This document shows positions 25,740 through 32,005 of a stretch of 64,000 nt of DNA, in pieces. Under the pieces are notes generated by a model. The model was not told the origin of the DNA. It worked only from the letters and a program-made list of their open reading frames with translations, and made no database searches. The number at the start of each line of letters is the position of its first letter. Within the stretch, counting starts at the first letter, position 1. The stretch is from Paenibacillus oleatilyticus (GTDB taxonomy: Bacteria > Bacillota > Bacilli > Paenibacillales > NBRC-103111), in NCBI RefSeq assembly GCF_018998565.1, contig NZ_JAHNZO010000004.1:186001-250000 (forward strand), read 5' to 3'. The position numbers and the translations under genes were made by a program.

Positions 25740-26192
25740 GTGACAAAAAAATCTATTATCGTTTTATCCGTAGTAGGTGTATTGATTTTATGCGGCATTG
25801 GCGTGTTCTATAAATTAATTGACGATGTGATAGAAAGAAAATGGGGAGGGACAATTAGTAAGGCGGAGTACAACGAAAAATTTAAAGTGATCGAAAAGGA
25901 ATTTTCGGTAAACAATACTTTTTTCTTAAATTTACAAACGAAGTTTTTGATTGAGCTAAGTTCGGGTGATTTAGCTATCGAAGTGTGGAATCCAAAGGAA
26001 GAGAAAGTTTTTTTTGACCAAGTAACCAGTGAGCATACTTATATGAACAGTTTTAAGACCTCGCCAATGAAAGGAGTTTGGAAAATAAAACTTATTACTA
26101 CTCCCGAAACTGAGGGTAAGTATCAAGGGATTTTCCAAAGTGATTCTGCCTCCTTAGTAAATTGGAACAATCAAGAGCTAGCAGGTAATTGA
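25740..26192 (+). CDS. Membrane-anchored accessory protein of the exporter operon
   Basis: A 150-residue protein with an N-terminal hydrophobic anchor (IIVLSVVGVLILCGIGVFY) and an extracellular domain rich in aromatic residues. A GTG start lies behind AGGAG. Gly-Val-Trp-Lys in MKGVWKIKL and the preceding segments suggest a small beta-sandwich. I do not recognise the family. As the last gene of the exporter operon it may bind the exported molecule or provide immunity; this is inference from position only. Confidence 0.72.
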   Translation: MTKKSIIVLSVVGVLILCGIGVFYKLIDDVIERKWGGTISKAEYNEKFKVIEKEFSVNNTFFLNLQTKFLIELSSGDLAIEVWNPKEEKVFFDQVTSEHTYMNSFKTSPMKGVWKIKLITTPETEGKYQGIFQSDSASLVNWNNQELAGN

Positions 26193-26376
26193 TGGGTCTG
26201 TAATCGTCACTCAGTAATTCCTCCTACAATATGGAGCCTTTCCTGACAGTGTTCCTGCAGTACAGACAATCTTGTACTGTCCGGATTGGCTTTCACCTTT
26301 ACTTCATACCAATGGCCCTAAACATCTAACAGGTAACCGTTTAGCCTTCTCGGCATCCCATAAACTAGGAGATGAA

Positions 26377-27126
26377 GTGAATTTGAGGAAAAAGTTACTT
26401 TTAGCGTTTATCGTGGGCAGCTGCATTTCAGCCGCTTCCGCAGCAAGCAGTTCCGATTTGATACAGGCGCATTTATTCCCCGGATCTATCTACTTCAATA
26501 ATCAACCCGCCAATAAGCAGAGCGGAGCTTTTGAGCTTCTCAACTATAACGGTTCCGTTTATGTGCCCCTACGCTACATTGCCGAAAATATGGGCGGCAA
26601 AATTCATTATGACGAAGCAAACAAAGACATTTATATCGATCGGCGCGTTAACAACTTGACGAAAGCCGAAATTAGCGTATCCAAACAAGCAGATAATTTT
26701 ATGCTAAATCTTCACAGTGAAAAAGAAGCCTACAAATCGAACGAAATCATTCATCTATGGAGCTCCCTTGTTTATTTAGGGGATGAAGAGATCACCGTTG
26801 GTCATGGGAACCCCATCATCCTTTTTTCGGTTCGGGACGAGGAAGGAATTTCTTCTGATGAATATATAGAGACTGTTTTAATAAGAGATCAAATCAAGAA
26901 AAATAACGAGTATAAAGCCACTCTCCCTCTAAATGTAATAGAATCTTACAACTATAATAAAAAAGGACGTCCCGACATTAAGAAATTTTTGGAGAAAGAG
27001 CGGCGGCCTTGGCTGCTATCGCCGGGAAAATATACGGTCAGGGTAACGGCGGATTTTAGTATCGATGGGGATAAAAAAGACAAAATCATGAAAAGTGAAA
27101 TCACGATACAAGTCGAACCACAGTGA
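26377..27126 (+). CDS. Secreted protein with copper-amine-oxidase-N-like domain
   Basis: A 249-residue protein. The GTG at 26377 is chosen for its AGGAG site five bases upstream and because it yields a proper signal peptide (LRKKLLLAFIVGSCISAASA); an upstream ATG at 26272 has no such site. After the signal comes the YVPLRYIAENMGG-type motif of copper-amine-oxidase N-terminal domains, common on secreted Paenibacillus proteins, with FELLNYNGSVYVPLR. The C-terminal part is beta-rich (SLVYLGDEEITVGHG, PGKYTVRVTADFSI), like a BsuPI or intracellular-inhibitor-type fold. It is AT-rich like its neighbours. It lies 184 bases after the exporter operon and may be independent. Confidence 0.8.
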   Translation: MNLRKKLLLAFIVGSCISAASAASSSDLIQAHLFPGSIYFNNQPANKQSGAFELLNYNGSVYVPLRYIAENMGGKIHYDEANKDIYIDRRVNNLTKAEISVSKQADNFMLNLHSEKEAYKSNEIIHLWSSLVYLGDEEITVGHGNPIILFSVRDEEGISSDEYIETVLIRDQIKKNNEYKATLPLNVIESYNYNKKGRPDIKKFLEKERRPWLLSPGKYTVRVTADFSIDGDKKDKIMKSEITIQVEPQ

Positions 27127-27205
27127 ACCAACAACAACCGAAATCCAGAAAATGTGTTAGAGCATGTTTTCAAAGCTAAGATAGCCATAACGTAGGGGGA
27201 TTTAA

Positions 27206-27247
27206 GGAATCAAGTTTTATCCCAACCTGAGGACAAGACTTGATTCC
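27206..27247. terminator. Probable bidirectional terminator between convergent genes
   Basis: GGAATCAAGT (27206-27215) pairs with ACTTGATTCC (27238-27247) and extends inward to about 17 pairs with two mismatches or wobbles. There is no strong T-run, so efficiency is uncertain. Confidence 0.5.
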
Positions 27248-27271
27248 ATTGATGTAAAGGACAGTGCATTA

Positions 27272-28768
27272 CTAATCCGTAATGTTTCCGCACCAGCGAG
27301 TGATTCCTTCATTTATTGTTTGCATTGGATTCGGATCTGATAGAGAAATCGCCCAGGCAATGTGTCCATCCGGCCGAATAAGTGCCGTGTGGACGTCGTT
27401 CCAATCCGCGTCTGCCTCAGCCAAAGATGCATGTACAACTTGAAGGTTGCTATACGTTTCCCATTGACCGCTATTCTGTTCGTTAAAATGGAAGTGCAAC
27501 AGAAGAAAAGTACCTTTGTGCAGGAACGGATAGGAGTTAATCAATTGCCCGTCTTTCAGCTTTAAGCTTAGATCCTTGAAACGTTTCCCGTTTAAAGGAT
27601 GGGGAGGCGCTTCGGCGTCTGGAGTATAATGTACATCAATTGCGGAAACTTGTGCGGCGATTTGATAATTAGCCTCCGGTATCTGAATCAGATTAGCCAG
27701 CATCCTTCGCAGTTCCGTGATGGGAGGAGTCACGTCCAGAAGCAGGGTTTGGACCTCGGTATTCCGGAGCAAGGCCGTATTCCATGGGAAACGTTCGGTA
27801 TGATAACTGTCCAATAGCCAGTCCGGAGCCCAGCCTTTGATTGCTCCTGCAAGCTTCCAGCCTAAGTTCATCGCTTCTTGTAAGCCGACGTTCATTCCCT
27901 GTCCACCAGCCGGAAAATGAATGTGCGCCGAATCTCCCGCCAAAAACAATCGACCATTCCGATAGCGTCCCGCTTGCCGCGTCGCATTTCCGAAACGGGA
28001 CATCCATTTCACATCGTTCAATCCCAGGTCGCTTCCGGTCGTACGGATGATCGATGAACGAAACTCTTCAAATGTAACGGTCTCATCCTTAGAGATGTTG
28101 CGTCTCTCCATATCGATAATTAAGACCCGATACATATGATCATTGATCGGCATGATGCTGACCAAACCTTTTTCTGTAATCCGGGATATGACACTCATAG
28201 GAGCCAAATCAGATAGAACGGCATCCCCCAGAATAGCCGTGAAGGTCGCGTCTGTACCTTCAAATGATATATTTGCATGTTTGCGAACCAAACTTCTGGC
28301 TCCGTCCGTACCTACCACATAAGCTGATCTTAACGTTGTTTCTCCATTAGGTCCCGCGATCTTAACGTCGACCCCACCCTCATCCTGATGCACAGATAGA
28401 GCCTCAACCTCTCTCCAGACCTCTGCGCCAAGGCTAAGAGCCCATTCCTCCAGCACCTTCTCCGTCTCACTCTGCGGTAAAAAGAGCGTGTGATTGGAAG
28501 AAGAATCCAACACTGAGAAATCCAAAGGAGTTTCTAATCCGGCAAAATGCCCTCGTGAAAGTAAGCGGCCTTTGCCGATTAATTTTGATTTCACTCCACG
28601 CATATCTAATATTTCAAGGGTTCGTGGATGTACTGTAAGCGCACGTGAATATGGAGTTGTCTCTTTTAATCGCTCAATGACGCAGACCTTTACACCGGCT
28701 AATGCCAATTCTCCAGCCAACATCATGCCGACAGGTCCGCCACCGATAAGGATGACTTCATATTTCAT
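27272..28768 (-). CDS. FAD-dependent aromatic monooxygenase (Rox/pentachlorophenol hydroxylase-like)
   Basis: A 498-residue class A flavoprotein. The N-terminal dinucleotide motif is VILIGGGPVGMMLAGELA, a DG motif is YVVGTDGARSLVRKH, and the second FAD motif is LFLAGDSAHIHFPAGGQGMN followed by LQEAMNLGWKLAGA. The C-terminal thioredoxin-like tail ends with ALIRPDGHIAWAI. This layout is shared by phenol hydroxylases and by rifampicin monooxygenases, so hydroxylation of a phenolic compound or drug is likely. It is followed upstream by a RidA gene 24 bases away, and both probably respond to the divergent MarR regulator. Confidence 0.88.
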   Translation of the reverse strand: MKYEVILIGGGPVGMMLAGELALAGVKVCVIERLKETTPYSRALTVHPRTLEILDMRGVKSKLIGKGRLLSRGHFAGLETPLDFSVLDSSSNHTLFLPQSETEKVLEEWALSLGAEVWREVEALSVHQDEGGVDVKIAGPNGETTLRSAYVVGTDGARSLVRKHANISFEGTDATFTAILGDAVLSDLAPMSVISRITEKGLVSIMPINDHMYRVLIIDMERRNISKDETVTFEEFRSSIIRTTGSDLGLNDVKWMSRFGNATRQAGRYRNGRLFLAGDSAHIHFPAGGQGMNVGLQEAMNLGWKLAGAIKGWAPDWLLDSYHTERFPWNTALLRNTEVQTLLLDVTPPITELRRMLANLIQIPEANYQIAAQVSAIDVHYTPDAEAPPHPLNGKRFKDLSLKLKDGQLINSYPFLHKGTFLLLHFHFNEQNSGQWETYSNLQVVHASLAEADADWNDVHTALIRPDGHIAWAISLSDPNPMQTINEGITRWCGNITD

Positions 28769-28792
28769 ATAAATAACCTCTTTTCTTAAACA

Positions 28793-29194
28793 TTATGGGA
28801 AGATCACGATAGCGTCTATTTCGATAAGCCATTCAGGATCAGCTAGTGCTTGAACGCCTATATAGGTACTTGCTGTCTTCGGCCAGTTAGGGCCAAACAC
28901 ATGAAATCCGGCGTCAAAAATAATCGAAATCAATTCCGGGTTGTGGTTTACCACAAAAATATTCATTTTTGCAATGTTCAATGGATCCGCTCGTGCGGCT
29001 TCCAATGCATACTTTAGATTGGTGAACACTTGAATCGCTTGCGCGTAATAGTCCCCTGAACCGACCAATGCTCCTGTTTCATCTACAGAAACCTGACCTG
29101 AGATGAAGGCCAGTTTAGAGGCAGTAGTTACCACGACATGAGAAATTACAGATGTGACCTTGTCCGTCAATGTCTTTGGATTCACGATTTCCAT
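28793..29194 (-). CDS. RidA/YjgF-family protein
   Basis: A 133-residue protein of the RidA family of imine/enamine deaminases, with LAFISGQVSVDETG, KMNIFVVNHNPE and the closing WLIEIDAIVIFP. The catalytic Arg usually found before the ASTYIGVQ-type segment is Lys-Thr here (PKTASTYIG), so strict RidA activity is doubtful; other subfamilies lack that Arg. The ATG at 29194 is taken; a TTG at 29200 is an alternative. It is the first gene of the operon with the FAD monooxygenase and is divergent from MarR. Confidence 0.85.
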   Translation of the reverse strand: MEIVNPKTLTDKVTSVISHVVVTTASKLAFISGQVSVDETGALVGSGDYYAQAIQVFTNLKYALEAARADPLNIAKMNIFVVNHNPELISIIFDAGFHVFGPNWPKTASTYIGVQALADPEWLIEIDAIVIFP

Positions 29195-29346
29195 AGGCAA
29201 GCATGCTCCATTTCCATATTTATAAATCTTCTCTTGAAAAGTGGATAAGTGTTTCCGGTAGAACCTCCTCCATCAAAATTATTGTTTCGTTAGAACTCTT
29301 TTTAATAATTGTTAATAAAGAAAAAAATAAAAATAATATATAATTT

Positions 29347-29364
29347 TTGTTTCATATGAAACAA
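29347..29364. promoter_or_regulatory. MarR operator: perfect 18-bp palindrome
   Basis: TTGTTTCATATGAAACAA is perfectly symmetric and lies in the gap between ridA and marR. A further half-site TTGTTTC is at 29282-29288. The same half-sites overlap the marR promoter. Confidence 0.65.
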
Positions 29365-29419
29365 TACTATTGTACTGGGTCATTCCTTATCCTGTCAACC
29401 CCAATATGAGCATGCCCGT

Positions 29420-29457
29420 TTGTTTCTCAGAAAATAATCTATGCTATAATGAAACAA
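29420..29457 (+). promoter_or_regulatory. marR promoter flanked by operator half-sites
   Basis: A perfect -10 TATAAT at 29445-29450 lies between TTGTTTC (29420-29426) and GAAACAA (29451-29457), the same half-sites as in the palindrome at 29347-29364. Autorepression by occlusion of the promoter is the simple reading. Confidence 0.55.
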
Positions 29458-29481
29458 ATGAGTCGAGGAGTCAGCATAATC

Positions 29482-29958
29482 ATGGATACTGCCAATAAAA
29501 ACAAAACCGCAATTCATGAATTTTTCGTTCAGTTTCTTCAGCAAAAAGAGCAATATGAAACCCGAATAACTGCAGCATACCTCGAGGATATCCGGAAGCA
29601 TATCGAACCGGAATTCAGATTGAACATGACGGAACTGCACACCATTGCGTGCATCGGAGAGCAGGAGCCGATCAATGTCACTTCCATCGCGGAAAGGATA
29701 AATTTAAGCAAAGGGAATACCTCCAAGATCGCAAATAAATTACTAAAGGCAGGTTGGGTGCGAAAAGCCCAACTCAACGATAACAAAAAGGAAGTGTACT
29801 TTCGGCTAACGCCTGTCGGCAAAAAGCTATTTGCTGCTCATGATGAGCTCCATACGAAGGAAAAGCAAAGAATGTACGAATTTTTGGAAAGATACAACGA
29901 AAGCGAGCTTGAATTTATCAAACGGCTGTTTGGAGATATGGTTGACTTCTATCGCTAA
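29482..29958 (+). CDS. MarR-family transcriptional regulator
   Basis: A 158-residue winged-helix regulator. The recognition region is TSIAERINLSKGNTSKIANK and the wing contains NDNKKEVYFRLTPVGKK. The ATG at 29482 is taken, with GAGGAG 11 bases upstream; an in-frame ATG at 29449 lies within the -10 box and is unlikely. It is divergent from the ridA-monooxygenase operon. MarR proteins next to flavin monooxygenases usually release DNA on binding a phenolic ligand. Confidence 0.87.
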   Translation: MDTANKNKTAIHEFFVQFLQQKEQYETRITAAYLEDIRKHIEPEFRLNMTELHTIACIGEQEPINVTSIAERINLSKGNTSKIANKLLKAGWVRKAQLNDNKKEVYFRLTPVGKKLFAAHDELHTKEKQRMYEFLERYNESELEFIKRLFGDMVDFYR

Positions 29959-29959
29959 C

Positions 29960-30242
29960 TTACCGAAGGTTACTACTAACAATCCCGCCTAAAATAATGA
30001 TCACTCCCATCCACTGAGGCAAGCTTATTGGTTCAGCTAGCACTAAAGAGGATATTGTAATGACAACCAGCAGTTCGGATGCTGTCGGAATGGTTCCGAG
30101 TCCTGAACCAACATGCGGCATGCCATGGAAAACAAAAGGGGGGGGGGGCTGCTTTTTCAACAGAACTACTCAAAAAAACGAATGTGGAAATGGTTAATGC
30201 AGCAAGCATTCCCCAAAAGCTTCCCAACCATGACAACGCCAT
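29960..30242 (-). pseudogene. EamA/DMT-family transporter remnant, truncated and frameshifted at a C11 tract
   Basis: The minus strand encodes about 95 residues of the C-terminal half of a drug/metabolite transporter: WLGSFWGMLAALTISTFVF in one frame and IPTASELLVVITISSLVLAE, PISLPQWMGVIIILGGIVSS in another. The two parts are joined by a run of eleven Cs on the coding strand (G11 at 30138-30148), where the frame changes. The N-terminal half of the usual 290-residue protein is absent. It is convergent with marR, whose stop codon is adjacent. The long homopolymer could be a slippage site or a sequencing artefact, but the missing half makes it a relic in any case. Confidence 0.7.
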
Positions 30243-30304
30243 GCATTCCTGAAACTACACATTGGCAGCCAAAATGGACCCAATTAAGGAAACAGGTGAC
30301 TGGC

Positions 30305-30655
30305 ATGAAAAGATTTTTTATTCTTATGTCTTTTGTACTAATTATTGGTTTTTTATGTTTCTATTGGGTATCATTCTGCTATCAAAAAAATGTAGACGGT
30401 ATTCCAATACCTAACAAGGCAATTTTAAAAGAAAAAATCGTTTCAACTGAAAGAGTGATGCATATTTATAGATTAGACGGGTTACAACAAACAGACGGTT
30501 TCCCGGAAAGTTATAAAATTCGACTCAAACTATCAGGATGGAACTATTCGGGAATAGAGAGCGAAGGGGCACTATTTGTTTTCGAAAAAAATGACGGTAA
30601 AAAATTATATATTTCTACATACAATGACGAATTTTCACTTTCCATGCCAAATTAA
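30305..30655 (+). CDS. Small membrane-anchored protein, unknown function
   Basis: A 116-residue protein with an N-terminal hydrophobic helix (RFFILMSFVLIIGFLCFYWV) and an extracellular beta-rich domain (YKIRLKLSGWNYSGIESE, LFVFEKNDGKKLYISTYND). AGGTGA lies five bases before the ATG at 30305. The family is not recognised. The stop overlaps that of the convergent gene at 30652 by four bases. It is AT-rich like the rest of this block. Confidence 0.65.
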   Translation: MKRFFILMSFVLIIGFLCFYWVSFCYQKNVDGIPIPNKAILKEKIVSTERVMHIYRLDGLQQTDGFPESYKIRLKLSGWNYSGIESEGALFVFEKNDGKKLYISTYNDEFSLSMPN

Positions 30656-30831
30656 AAAATATTCCCCACCATACAAAAAGATCGCCCCTTGTCCGCATCA
30701 TTTGCGGCAGGGACGATCTTCCGTGTCATAGTTTGTAATAATTTATCCACTTGTTCGAGTACGACGAAAACAGCCATCAGCTCTTTTTGCTCAAGGAAGC
30801 TTAAATCCGTGAAGCCCCTAATCTCATTCAT
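30652..30831 (-). CDS. Small protein downstream of the RNA ligase locus, unknown
   Basis: A 59-codon frame whose ATG overlaps the stop of the preceding broken gene by eight bases. The first two thirds, MNEIRGFTDLSFLEQKELMA and VVLEQVDKLLQT, look like a real helical protein. The last 25 codons run through a terminator hairpin (30675-30720), which is unusual; the true end may have been lost by a frameshift. No function is assigned. Confidence 0.4.
   Translation of the reverse strand: MNEIRGFTDLSFLEQKELMAVFVVLEQVDKLLQTMTRKIVPAANDADKGRSFCMVGNIF
30675..30720 (-). terminator. Terminator of the RNA ligase operon, inside the last small frame
   Basis: On the minus strand AAGATCGTCCCTGCCGC pairs imperfectly with GCGGACAAGGGGCGATCTT, followed by TTTTT. 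The outer seven pairs (AAGATCG/CGATCTT) are perfect. Confidence 0.65.
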
Positions 30832-31007
30832 CTCCCGAAAGCCAATTGAGAACAAGCCGCCGGTCATCCATTTCATAGAGAGCATAAAAGCCTCTCCAGC
30901 ATCCTGAAAAACCTTCAACAGGCTGATACCCGTATGTTTCGGGAATAAACGGCCAGTCCTTTTCGATAGCCGCCAGTTCATAGCACTTTTTCTTGCTGTT
31001 CAGACAT
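30824..31007 (-). pseudogene. Small gene with single-base frameshift in an A5 run
   Basis: An ATG at 31007 opens MSEQQEK and stops two codons later. Removing one A from the A5 run (T5 on the plus strand, 30987-30991) joins it to a 50-codon frame, ELAAIEKDWPFIPETYGYQP and GFSGCWRGFYALYEMDDRRL, that looks protein-like and ends at 30824. The gene follows the RNA ligase by 15 bases. It is either a recent pseudogene or an assembly error. The ribosome binding site is weak. The family is not recognised. Confidence 0.5.
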
Positions 31008-31022
31008 ATGGGTGCGCGCAGC

Positions 31023-31796
31023 TCACTTTCTAAACGTTCTTTCGTAATCCTCAAAGCGGATTTTTCTAATCTGCTTGCGGTCCGAGGTGCGAACGATAAT
31101 GCCTTCGGATTTGCCTCTGGCGTCGATCCCGACTTGGGTTTGCTCAAACTGCTTCAAAAATGAAAACGTCTCTTCCAGCGACTGCGGAAAAGCGGAGCCC
31201 TTCACGCTAGTCAACAGCGGCGCATACGCCAGCTCCATCGTTTTAACAAAATCGAGCCTCTCCGCCTCATGATAAAAAGGCTGGTTTCCATGATCGCGCC
31301 ATTCCGCTATTTTTTCTTGCGGCAGCGTAAGGAGATGCTCCAATTGCTTCTTATCCAATGAAAACACGTCAAAAACTCTGTACGCTTGCGTCTTATTTTC
31401 CGTGTAGTTTTTAGCCGCCTTCGTTTTCCCTCCGTACGATTCCTGGTAGATGACGGTCAATGCCCAATCCTCGTCCGAACAAATCCGGTCAATCAATTGA
31501 TCGGCCAACGGGCGCAGAAATTCGGCAATATTCCCGTAAGGGTTACCTATCCTGTCTCCTTTGGCAAACAACAGCTCCTCTCTTGAGCCGATGAGATAAT
31601 CGATGTCGTTCCCATTTTTGAACAAAATGATCCTGGCGTTCTCCCCATCCACTTTTTCGTAAACAAATACATCGTCGGCCTCGGAGAAGCCTCTGCCTTC
31701 CGATAATTCGTCAGTTAAACGGCCTCTTTCCCCCAATTGATGATAAGTAAGAATGCTCGGATATTTCGTCAAAGAGTTCATTTTCTTTAAGTCCAT
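31023..31796 (-). CDS. RNA ligase-like nucleotidyltransferase
   Basis: A 257-residue protein with the covalent nucleotidyltransferase motif I VYEKVDGENARI (catalytic Lys in KxDG), a motif III-like YRVFDVFSLD, motif IV GKSEGIIVR and a C-terminal Lys-rich motif V region DRKQIRKIRFEDY. This is the Rnl2/DRB0094-type RNA ligase fold, which seals nicks in RNA through AMP-lysine. The ATG at 31796 is taken for its AGGGGG site ten bases upstream. No polynucleotide kinase or RtcB is beside it; the neighbouring gene is broken. Its substrate is unknown; repair of tRNA or mRNA breaks is typical for the family. Confidence 0.8.
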   Translation of the reverse strand: MDLKKMNSLTKYPSILTYHQLGERGRLTDELSEGRGFSEADDVFVYEKVDGENARIILFKNGNDIDYLIGSREELLFAKGDRIGNPYGNIAEFLRPLADQLIDRICSDEDWALTVIYQESYGGKTKAAKNYTENKTQAYRVFDVFSLDKKQLEHLLTLPQEKIAEWRDHGNQPFYHEAERLDFVKTMELAYAPLLTSVKGSAFPQSLEETFSFLKQFEQTQVGIDARGKSEGIIVRTSDRKQIRKIRFEDYERTFRK

Positions 31797-32005
31797 GAAT
31801 GGTTGTCCCCCTGAATATCTCGTATGTTTTACCATAATAAGGTTTCTATAGATTCATTATCGTCTCCTTTGGGTGAAATTGTTATTTTTATTTTGGGATG
31901 GGCGAATTCGGGGCAAATGTCCCGGATGTTAACTAAAGTAAGCTTCCATATCCACCAAAATGTGCTATGATGCCTGTTAACTATTTCCGAAAGACAGGTG
32001 TCCTG

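Noticed and set aside
26259..26280. Hairpin CAGTACA/TGTACTG as terminator of the exporter operon
   Set aside because: Seven-pair stem without any T-run; too weak to list as a terminator.
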